64,000 bases of DNA. Source: Algibacter pacificus (GTDB lineage Bacteria > Bacteroidota > Bacteroidia > Flavobacteriales > Flavobacteriaceae). Location of the stretch: positions 496,001 through 560,000 of the forward strand of contig NZ_VOGY01000001.1 of NCBI RefSeq assembly GCF_008033385.1. The letters run 5' to 3'. Positions 26,924 to 35,372 of the stretch are shown in pieces. The position numbers were made by a program, and so were the translations under genes. The notes under the pieces are model-generated. The model did not search any database, had not been told where the DNA came from, and saw only the letters and a list, made by a program, of their open reading frames with translations. Every line of letters starts with the position of its first letter. The first letter of the stretch is position 1.

Positions 26924-29254
26924 ATGACAAAGCCAACAAATTATTACCAGAATTCGATTTTATTTTGCCTTTTGTTTTTTTGTTCTCTAACATATGGTAT
27001 TGATGTTAAGGATTTAAAATGTAATGGCCAAGTAAATCCATCTGGTATAGTAGATACAAATCCCACTTTTAGTTGGGCATATATTGGAAATGAAAAGAGC
27101 CCTATACAAGGAGGGTATCGTATTATGATGGCTACATCAATTGAAAAACTTAAATACCCAGATATTTGGGATACAGGACCAACCAGTACTTCAGAAACTG
27201 GTCCATTTAAATATTGTGGAGCACCTCTCAAATCTGGTCAGAGAATTTACTGGAAGGTAATGGTTTGGGGTAATAATCGTGGAGTAGCTCATAGCGAACC
27301 TTCTTGGTTCGAGATGGGTGAAATTCAAAATCCAGAAAAACCATTCCAACCACATGTATTCACAAAGCTCAATGGGGTTGTACAAATCATCTTAGATAAA
27401 AATGACTCAGGTCGGGTTTTCGAAGGTATTGGAGGGGTAAGTGCAGGTGCTTCTTCTGATTTATTGTATGATTATGAAGATCCAGTTCGAGGTCAAATAC
27501 TCGACCTTTTGTTCAAACCTAAATTTGGTGCTGGTTTTCAGCATCTAAAAGTTGAAATGGGAGGAGGCGAAAACTCTACTTGCGGATCAGAACCTTCTCA
27601 TGCGATTACACGAGAGGAGTTAAAAAAACCAGTATCTCGCGGTTATGAATTTTGGTTGATGAAAGAGGCTAAAAATAGAAATTCGGAAGTAATTCTTGAA
27701 TATTTACCTTGGAGTTTTCCGGCATATTTAAAACCTAACATTTTTACTCAGGAATCAGCAGCATATTTTGTTAGCTTTCTAGATGTAGCTAAAAAACAAT
27801 GGGGTTTAGATATTGACTGGGTAGCTGCTGCAGAGAATGAGAATTATACAAATCGTGATTGGTTAGTGAATCAAGTGCGTCCATTATTGAACAGTAGGGG
27901 TTATCAGAATGTGAAAATTCAAGGACCTGATGACAATAGTGGCGACTGGAAAATATTCGACGAATTTGAAAATGATAAAGCTTTTGATACTATTGTTGAG
28001 GCTGTAGGCTACCACTATGTAACAGGAAGGGAGTTCACCGAAAATATGGTAGATGGTCGTGGTAGACCAACAACTGAAAAAGCAAAAAACACAGGTAAAC
28101 CATTATGGGCTAGTGAAGATTGGAGCTGGACAGGAAAAGACTGGGGAGGCGCTGGAGCGTTAAATTTAGCACGTGTTTATAATAAGTTTTACATCCGTGA
28201 CCGAATTACTAAAACATTAATTTGGGCACCAATAGGCTCAATATACAAATCTGTAACTTGGGATAAAGCAGGTGCCATGAAAGCCAATAGTCCGTGGAGT
28301 GGTTATTATGAAGTTTGGCCAACTATTTGGGCAACAGCGCATACAACGCAGTTTGCCGAACCTCTAAATTGGCAGTATCTAAATAGTGCATGTGGTCTTT
28401 TTAAAAGCAGTACTTACAAAGGAAGTTGTGTTACATTGAAGGAAAAGAATAGTACTAATTGGAGTATGATTATTTGTACTGAAAAGCAAGAAGACATTGA
28501 GGTTAAAATAGGAGAAGGATTCTCTTTAGATACGATTAGTGTTTGGAAGTCTAACGAAAATGAACAATTTGTAAAGCAAGAAAATATTGTTCCGAAAGAT
28601 GGAATGATAAAAGTTTCATTAGATGCGCAAAGTATTTACTCTTTAACCACGACTTCTGGTCAGCAAAAAGGGACTTATGAAATTCCTAAAGAAGAACCAT
28701 TTCCTTTTCCATATTATGAAGACTACGAAGATCGAAAATTAGGAGATTTACCTAAATACCATTCAGATCAAACAGGGAGTTTTGAAATTGCATTAAAAGA
28801 AGATGGTTCTCAATGTTTAAAGCAAATTGTACCTGAACAAGGTTACGATTGGATGCGAGTATATCGACGTTCTAATATAAAACCAAATACCTTAGTAGGT
28901 GATGTTAATTGGAAAAATTATACATGTAGCGTAGATGTGTTTATTGAAGGTGGTAATGTAGAATTAGGAGGTCGTGTACAGGGGAGTTATTTAAAAGGCT
29001 ATCGTTTTCAGGTAGCAAAGAATGGACATTGGAAACTGATTTTTGATAAGACTTTAATTAAGGAAGGTAGTATTGCCAGTTTTGATGGTAATCAATGGCA
29101 TAATCTTAAACTTAAATTTCAAAATGAAAATATAGAAGCCTTTGTTGATGGAGATTTGTTATTGACAGTATCACATAAGCAGGCTTCAGGTTATACGATG
29201 TTATCAAGTTCGTACGATGAAAACCTTTTTGATAATTTGAAGATTACGGACTAG
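26924..29254 (+). CDS. GH59 (galactocerebrosidase-like) glycosidase fused to a rhamnosidase-type N-terminal domain
   Basis: 776 residues with a signal peptide (ending SLTYG). Residues about 25-130 are the Ig-like domain normally found at the N-terminus of GH78 rhamnosidases (NPSGIVDTNPTFSW, SGQRIYWKVMVWG). From about residue 145 the sequence follows animal GALC closely: GRVFEGIGGVSAG, LDLLFKPKFGAGFQHLKVE, RGYEFWLMKEAKNRN, LPWSFPAYL, WASEDWSW, WSGYYEV and WATAHTTQF. The acid/base is Glu306 (ENEN, aligned with the Asn-Glu pair of GALC) and the nucleophile is Glu398 (SED). A beta-sandwich and a lectin-like C-domain (about 610-776) complete the GH59 layout. GH59 enzymes are retaining beta-galactosidases. 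A beta-galactose in the target glycan is therefore suggested, possibly next to rhamnose. Confidence 0.85.
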   Translation: MTKPTNYYQNSILFCLLFFCSLTYGIDVKDLKCNGQVNPSGIVDTNPTFSWAYIGNEKSPIQGGYRIMMATSIEKLKYPDIWDTGPTSTSETGPFKYCGAPLKSGQRIYWKVMVWGNNRGVAHSEPSWFEMGEIQNPEKPFQPHVFTKLNGVVQIILDKNDSGRVFEGIGGVSAGASSDLLYDYEDPVRGQILDLLFKPKFGAGFQHLKVEMGGGENSTCGSEPSHAITREELKKPVSRGYEFWLMKEAKNRNSEVILEYLPWSFPAYLKPNIFTQESAAYFVSFLDVAKKQWGLDIDWVAAAENENYTNRDWLVNQVRPLLNSRGYQNVKIQGPDDNSGDWKIFDEFENDKAFDTIVEAVGYHYVTGREFTENMVDGRGRPTTEKAKNTGKPLWASEDWSWTGKDWGGAGALNLARVYNKFYIRDRITKTLIWAPIGSIYKSVTWDKAGAMKANSPWSGYYEVWPTIWATAHTTQFAEPLNWQYLNSACGLFKSSTYKGSCVTLKEKNSTNWSMIICTEKQEDIEVKIGEGFSLDTISVWKSNENEQFVKQENIVPKDGMIKVSLDAQSIYSLTTTSGQQKGTYEIPKEEPFPFPYYEDYEDRKLGDLPKYHSDQTGSFEIALKEDGSQCLKQIVPEQGYDWMRVYRRSNIKPNTLVGDVNWKNYTCSVDVFIEGGNVELGGRVQGSYLKGYRFQVAKNGHWKLIFDKTLIKEGSIASFDGNQWHNLKLKFQNENIEAFVDGDLLLTVSHKQASGYTMLSSSYDENLFDNLKITD

Positions 29255-29288
29255 TTTTTATAGAAATACATTAAGAATAGTAAATTAA

Positions 29289-32051
29289 ATGAAAAAGCAT
29301 ATCAAAATTGTAGTTCTTACAATATTATTGAATATTAGTGTGCAAAACATATCTGCACAAATACAACCTTACGATTTAAAATTAGAATATCGCGAAAACC
29401 CAGAAGGTGTAGATATGACAAAACCACGTTTTTTCTGGAAATTAAAATCAGAAGAGATGGGGCAATTTCAAAAAGCCTATCAAATTATTGTCGCTTCATC
29501 TCAAGAAAACATAAAAAATAATATTGGCAACGTTTTTAATTCTAAAAAAGTAAGAAGTTCAGATAATATTCAAATAATTTACAAAGGACAATCTTTAAAA
29601 TCAGCATCAGAATATTATTGGAAAGTCAGAGTTTGGGACAAGAACAACAAGGTGTCTAATTGGAGTGAAATAGCTACTTTTTCAACAGGCTTGTTTGAAG
29701 AAAAAGATTGGAAAGGTGCACAGTGGATTGCTTGGCGGAATCAAGACGAATGGGCAAATGAGTGGTGGCGAAAAAAGGAAGTTGAATCTAAAGCCATCGA
29801 ATTTCAATTACCAAGTTATTTTGGAGCCCATTTAAATATGTTTGAACGATATCATTTCTTTGATGATAAAAAACATGATGCAGCACCACTTTTACGTAAA
29901 GGATTTGACCTACAAAAGAAGGTTAAAAGTGCCAAAGCATATATTAGTGGAATTGGGTATTATGAGTTATATATCAATGGTAAAAAAATTGGAAATTCTG
30001 TTTTAGATCCAGGTTGGACAGATTATCGAAAAACAATTTTATATGCTACACACGATATTACTAACGAAGTAAAAGACGGTGCAAACATGGCAGGTGTCAT
30101 GCTAGGTCGTGGTTTTTATGGAATGATGGCTTACGATCATTGGGGATTTCATAACAAAAATGGTTGGATTGGTCAGCCAAAATTAATATGTCGTATTAAA
30201 GTAACCTATGAAGACGGAACCACAAAAGATATTGTTAGCGATTTAAGCTGGAAAGTTAAAGGCGGCCCTGTAGTGTATGATGGACCACATATGGGCGAAA
30301 TTTATGACGCTACAAAAGAAATTAATGGTTGGAGTGAAGTAGGCTTAGATGATTCAAGTTGGAATACAGTAAACTCAGCACCACATCCAGGAGGAGAACT
30401 CGTTTCTCAAATGAACGAACCTATTCGTGTTACCAAAACATTTCATCCCATAGCTACAAAAAATTCTAGTAGAGGCCAATGGTTTGATGTAGGTACCAAT
30501 ATGTCTGGTTGGGTACGTTTACGTATCAAAAATGCTAAAAAGGGGCAGCGTATTACTATTTATTTTGGAGAAAATGAAGATCCAATTACGGTAAGTCAAC
30601 CAGGAGGACTTCAGCAAATGGCCTACGTTTGTAAAGGTGGTGGTGTAGAATATGCAGAGTGTCGCTTTTCATATAAAGCTTTTCGCTATATCAAAGTAAA
30701 AAGTTTTAGAAAACTAAAGTTTAACTTAGAGGATGTTGAGGTAAAATATGTGCATTCTGATGTACCAAGAGTGGGGTATTTTGAATCCTCTGACAAAACC
30801 GTAAACGCGGTACACGACATCTGTAGAAAATCCTTGATTTTTAATCTGCACAGTATCCCTACAGATTGTCCGCATCGTGAAAAAAATGGATGGTTAGGAG
30901 ATGCAGTTACAGGAATGGAATTTGGTATGGCGAATTACGATCTAGCTGCATTAATGACAAAGTTTACGAGAGATATTTTTGATGGTCAAGATAAATTTGG
31001 TGGAATTCCTGCCATAGTTCCTGCTAATAATTATGGTTCCGGAAAATCTAGTTTATGGTCATCTGCAGGAGTTCATATTCCTTGGTATATGTACCAATAT
31101 TATAACGATACACGTTTGTTTGATTTGTATTGGGATAAAATGATGCTTTTTATAAAACGCTCTTGGGAGTTCAATAATATTCCCGAAAAAGACGGTATGT
31201 TTAAAGAACGCTTTAATGATTGGGTTACGCCTTATGATGCCACATATAAAGGAGGTGGTAAGCCAGGAGGGAATGAAGTGATTGCGTCAATGAATTTTTA
31301 TCTAGTATTAAAACGTATGGCTTACATGGCTGATAAATTAGGAAAAAAGAAAGATAAAAAGCGCTTAGAACAACAGGTAGAACGTATTCACAAAGGAATT
31401 CAAAAATGGGCTTTTAATGAAGAAAAAGTAGAGTATGAAGGGCTAAAATCGTTTAATGAGTTTTTGCCAGTGGTAAATATTTTGGCATTAAATTACGGCA
31501 TTGTTCCAGAAAAATATAGAGAACAGTTAGAAAAAAAGGTAGTAAATAATATTGTAAAAGATAAAGACTATCATTTATGGGGAGGCATCTTTACTGTACA
31601 TTCCGCATACGAATACTTACCCAAAAATGGACATGCAGATATAATGCATAAAGTAGTTGTTAACGAAGAATGGCCATCTTTTGGGTGGATGATAAAAAAT
31701 GGTGCAACAACGTTACCAGAAGGCTATAAATTCACGTCTTCTAATATGCATCATTTTATGGGTGCTGTAGATAATTTCTTTTACAGACACATGGTGGGGA
31801 TTAATGTAGATGAATCCAATCCTGGATTTCAAAACATCATTTTAAAGCCAAACTTTATTAAAGCAATGAATTTTGCTAAAGCAAGCTATAATTCTATTCA
31901 CGGAGAAATAAAAGCGGAATGGAAAAAAGTTTCAAATAATGTTTACGAATATAAAATTGAAGTCCCTGTAAATTGTAGCGCACAAGTTATTTTACCCAAC
32001 GCAAAGTATTATGTTAAATCAGGAAAACACAGTTATCGCGTTGCGTTATAA
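29289..32051 (+). CDS. GH78 family alpha-L-rhamnosidase
   Basis: 920 residues with a signal peptide (ending NISAQ). The Ig-like N-domain (LEYRENPEGVDMTKPRFFW) is followed by a long insert in the jelly-roll region (about 140-200, rich in Trp and His: WANEWWRKKEVE, HLNMFERYHFF) that the neighbouring paralogues lack. The rhamnosidase N-domain motif GYYELYINGKKIGNSVLDPG is clear. In the barrel DCPHREKNGWLGD gives Asp526, Glu531 and Asp538, and LPEGY gives the predicted base Glu811. Gaps are 34 bases upstream and 25 downstream. The insert may form an extra wall of the active site for a branched or sulfated substrate (inference). Confidence 0.9.
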   Translation: MKKHIKIVVLTILLNISVQNISAQIQPYDLKLEYRENPEGVDMTKPRFFWKLKSEEMGQFQKAYQIIVASSQENIKNNIGNVFNSKKVRSSDNIQIIYKGQSLKSASEYYWKVRVWDKNNKVSNWSEIATFSTGLFEEKDWKGAQWIAWRNQDEWANEWWRKKEVESKAIEFQLPSYFGAHLNMFERYHFFDDKKHDAAPLLRKGFDLQKKVKSAKAYISGIGYYELYINGKKIGNSVLDPGWTDYRKTILYATHDITNEVKDGANMAGVMLGRGFYGMMAYDHWGFHNKNGWIGQPKLICRIKVTYEDGTTKDIVSDLSWKVKGGPVVYDGPHMGEIYDATKEINGWSEVGLDDSSWNTVNSAPHPGGELVSQMNEPIRVTKTFHPIATKNSSRGQWFDVGTNMSGWVRLRIKNAKKGQRITIYFGENEDPITVSQPGGLQQMAYVCKGGGVEYAECRFSYKAFRYIKVKSFRKLKFNLEDVEVKYVHSDVPRVGYFESSDKTVNAVHDICRKSLIFNLHSIPTDCPHREKNGWLGDAVTGMEFGMANYDLAALMTKFTRDIFDGQDKFGGIPAIVPANNYGSGKSSLWSSAGVHIPWYMYQYYNDTRLFDLYWDKMMLFIKRSWEFNNIPEKDGMFKERFNDWVTPYDATYKGGGKPGGNEVIASMNFYLVLKRMAYMADKLGKKKDKKRLEQQVERIHKGIQKWAFNEEKVEYEGLKSFNEFLPVVNILALNYGIVPEKYREQLEKKVVNNIVKDKDYHLWGGIFTVHSAYEYLPKNGHADIMHKVVVNEEWPSFGWMIKNGATTLPEGYKFTSSNMHHFMGAVDNFFYRHMVGINVDESNPGFQNIILKPNFIKAMNFAKASYNSIHGEIKAEWKKVSNNVYEYKIEVPVNCSAQVILPNAKYYVKSGKHSYRVAL

Positions 32052-32076
32052 GAGTCATTAAAGTCTATTTTTAAAA

Positions 32077-35000
32077 ATGAATAATATAATAATGGAAAAA
32101 AGTTTAAATTTTAAAATGTTTTGGTTTTATACTAAATTAAGTTTTTTAGTAGCCTTATTTATTTTACTAATGAATTGCCAAACAAAAAGTCCCCATATTA
32201 CTATTAAGGATTTACGGTGTGAATACCGTACTAATCCTCTTGGAATAGATAATACAAGTCCGCGATTAAGTTGGAAAATTATAGAAGAAAATCAAACAAG
32301 AGGACAGAAACAAACTGCGTATCAGGTGCTTGTAGCAAGTAGTATAGAAAATCTTAAAAACAACAATGGCGATGTTTGGGATTCAGGAAAAGTAGATTCA
32401 AATCAATCTGTAAATAACACTTATAAAGGTAAAACTTTAGAATCGTCAAAACAGTATTTCTGGAAAGTAAAAGTTTGGGATAAAGATGGAAACGCTTCTA
32501 ATTGGAGTGATTCTGGCAAATTCTCCATGGGATTACTAAAACAATCCGATTGGAAAGGGGATTGGATTTTAAAATCCGATCAAAAAAAGACAGATCATAA
32601 CTGGTATAGAAAAAATTTCGAATTAAAAGAAAATCCAGAATCAGCATTTGTATTTGTGGGGTCTTTTGGGTATCATGAATTATACGTAAACGGAGAAAAA
32701 GTGACGGAAAATGTTATGAATCCAGTGTCTTCTTATATGAAAAAACGGATTCCGTATTTAACCTATGATATTGCCAATAAATTAAAAAAAGGTGATAATG
32801 TTATCGCCATTTGGCATGCTGCAGGTTGGGCAAGATGGAAACGAATCAGAGAATATAGAATGGTGCCTTTTGTGTTTAAAGCACAAGCCGAAATTATATC
32901 AGGAGGAGAAAAAGTCACCCTAAAAACAGATACTAGTTGGAAAACCAAAAAAAGCTATACCGAATATTATGGCGATTGGGATATTTTGCGTTTTGGTGGC
33001 GAAACCATTGACGATAGAAAACGTGAAAATGATTGGAATACGGCAGAATACGATGATAGTAATTGGGCTAATGCTACAGTTTATAACCATGAGGTATTAA
33101 ATGCTAAAATCCCCGAAGGGAACAACATCAGTTTTGCGTTAAACAGTAATAAAGATAGAGAATTGAGAGCTTTATATGGCCCTATTACGGCGGAGTTAAG
33201 TGCTCAAATGGTAGAGCCTCAAGTAAAGTTTAAAGAAATAAATGCCATTGCAATTGATAAATTGGATAATGGAACCTACCGAGTTGATATGGGAGAAAAC
33301 TACACCGGATTTTTCGAAATGGAATTATTTAAGGGTAAAGCAGGCGATTCTATTTTATTTGAAATTAGCGATCAAAAAGGAGTCGTGATGAACTGGAAAC
33401 AGAAAAGCAAATACATTTTTGGTAAATCAGGAAAAGGAAAATTTCAAAACAGGTTTAATGTAGCAGGAGGTAGATGGATTACCGTTTATGGCTTGAATTA
33501 CGAACCTAAAATTGAAGATGCAAAAGGATATGTAGTAACGAATAATCGTAAACAAATTAGCAAATTTGAATCTTCGAGTGCGCAACTTAATCAAATTTAT
33601 CAAATTAATTTAAATACCTATTTAGCTAATACGATGGATGGTATTTTGGTAGATTGTCCACATCGTGAACGCCGTGGTTGGGGAGAAGTAACTGTAGCTG
33701 CTATGTATGGAGATGCATTACCAAATTTTGAGAGTGGAGCGTATATGGATCAATATCTTCAATATACAAGAGATGCACAACTCCAAGATGGTCAAACTAG
33801 AGCTGTATTAAACGAAGAAGATCGTCCGTTTTTAATGTGGAAAGCCAATAATCCTTTAACCGTTTGGGAAACGTACAGAATGTTAGGCGATAAAAAAGTA
33901 TTGGAAGACAATTATAAATCGATGCAAAAATGGATGACTTGGTTGTATGAACATTCGAATGCTGATACTAGTGGTGCTTTAAAAATAGGAGAACAAGGCA
34001 AAAGAGAAATGCCAGGTTTAGGGGATTGGTGTACACCACGTGGTAATTTTTGGACAAGTAGTAATTCGCCAGACGCGGCTCATTTTAATAATTGTTTGTA
34101 TGCTTTTATGTTAAATAATGCTATGCATATTGCTGAGGAATTGGACAAAACTGAAGATGCTAAAAGATATAAGGAAAGACTTAAAGTTCAGCAGGAAGCA
34201 ACTCATAAGTTGTCTTACAATTCAGAAACCGGTAAATATTTAAAAGGGTACCAAGTCGATCAAGCTTTTGCTTTACTATCGGGTGTAACACCAGCAACCG
34301 AAAAAGAAAAAGTAGAAGCACAACTAGAAAATAACATATTATATGACTTTCCGTATTATGATACAGGAAGTTCAGGGCAAGCTTTATATACGCGATATTT
34401 TATAGAGTCAGGAGAACGCATGGATTTAATTTATGAATTGTTGCAAGACAAGCATCATCCTAGTTATGGTTACTTCTTAGAACAAGGACACACGACATGG
34501 CCAGAACGTTGGTCTGCTATTGGAAACAGCCAGATACATACTTGTTATACAGGAATTGGAGGCTATTTTATCAAAGGATTTGGTGGTATTCGCCCAAATC
34601 CAGAGCAATTGGGTATGCAAAATATAATGATTAAACCAGCTCCTGTTGGTGATTTAATGTTTGCAAATACGCAGTACGAATCTATGTATGGAAATGTGGT
34701 TGTCAATTGGAAAAGAGAAGGGAAAGAAGCAACATTTCATATGGAAGTACCTATAAATACGACTGCAAAAGTATATGTGCCATCAACAAGTAAAGACGGT
34801 ATTACTGAAAGTGGTATTGTAGCTGAAAATGCCAAAGGAATCACTTTTGTAGGATCAGAAAAAAGTAAGGCAGTAGGTAATTATATCATCTATAACGTAA
34901 CATCTGGAGTTTACGATTTCAAAGTTGATGAATTGCCAAAAGCACAATTTCCAGAACCGTTAAATAACATACAGAACCTTGTAAAATTAGGAAGAATGAA

Positions 35001-35364
35001 TGCGAGTTCGATGTTTATAAAAACAGAAAAGTTACCCGTTTTTGAAGCTTTTAGAGTCAATGATGAAGATACTGAAACACGTTGGTTAGCTACCGAAACT
35101 AAAAATCAATATTTAGAGGTTGAATGGGTAAAATCACAAACATTCAATCAAATTGTAGTAGATGAATACGAGAATAACATCACATCTTACAAATTACAAT
35201 ATTGGGAAAATGGTACCTGGAAAGATATTATAAACGGAACAACTTGTGGATCAAATAAAACTCATCAATTTAAATCAATTCAAACTAGAAAATTTAGGTT
35301 GTTTATTGAAGATTCAAAAGAAACTCCATCAATCAAAGAAATTAAAATTTTTAATAATAATTAG
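32077..35364 (+). CDS. GH78 family alpha-L-rhamnosidase, lipoprotein, paralogue of the first operon gene
   Basis: 1095 residues from the first ATG; a second ATG at 32092 (MEKSLNF) would also leave an intact lipobox leader (LLMNC), so the start is uncertain by 5 codons. Architecture and sequence track the gene at 21148 from the N-domain (YRTNPLGIDNTSPRLSW) to the C-terminal F5/8-type module (YLEVEWVKSQTFNQIVVDE). It has the same altered motif DCPHRERRGWGE, with Asp526 and Glu531, and the same base motif WPERW, with Glu810. The pair must come from a duplication older than the many silent changes between them. Two close copies in one operon suggest slightly different rhamnose linkages or sulfation states. 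Confidence 0.88.
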   Translation: MNNIIMEKSLNFKMFWFYTKLSFLVALFILLMNCQTKSPHITIKDLRCEYRTNPLGIDNTSPRLSWKIIEENQTRGQKQTAYQVLVASSIENLKNNNGDVWDSGKVDSNQSVNNTYKGKTLESSKQYFWKVKVWDKDGNASNWSDSGKFSMGLLKQSDWKGDWILKSDQKKTDHNWYRKNFELKENPESAFVFVGSFGYHELYVNGEKVTENVMNPVSSYMKKRIPYLTYDIANKLKKGDNVIAIWHAAGWARWKRIREYRMVPFVFKAQAEIISGGEKVTLKTDTSWKTKKSYTEYYGDWDILRFGGETIDDRKRENDWNTAEYDDSNWANATVYNHEVLNAKIPEGNNISFALNSNKDRELRALYGPITAELSAQMVEPQVKFKEINAIAIDKLDNGTYRVDMGENYTGFFEMELFKGKAGDSILFEISDQKGVVMNWKQKSKYIFGKSGKGKFQNRFNVAGGRWITVYGLNYEPKIEDAKGYVVTNNRKQISKFESSSAQLNQIYQINLNTYLANTMDGILVDCPHRERRGWGEVTVAAMYGDALPNFESGAYMDQYLQYTRDAQLQDGQTRAVLNEEDRPFLMWKANNPLTVWETYRMLGDKKVLEDNYKSMQKWMTWLYEHSNADTSGALKIGEQGKREMPGLGDWCTPRGNFWTSSNSPDAAHFNNCLYAFMLNNAMHIAEELDKTEDAKRYKERLKVQQEATHKLSYNSETGKYLKGYQVDQAFALLSGVTPATEKEKVEAQLENNILYDFPYYDTGSSGQALYTRYFIESGERMDLIYELLQDKHHPSYGYFLEQGHTTWPERWSAIGNSQIHTCYTGIGGYFIKGFGGIRPNPEQLGMQNIMIKPAPVGDLMFANTQYESMYGNVVVNWKREGKEATFHMEVPINTTAKVYVPSTSKDGITESGIVAENAKGITFVGSEKSKAVGNYIIYNVTSGVYDFKVDELPKAQFPEPLNNIQNLVKLGRMNASSMFIKTEKLPVFEAFRVNDEDTETRWLATETKNQYLEVEWVKSQTFNQIVVDEYENNITSYKLQYWENGTWKDIINGTTCGSNKTHQFKSIQTRKFRLFIEDSKETPSIKEIKIFNNN

Positions 35365-35372
35365 TCAAAAAA

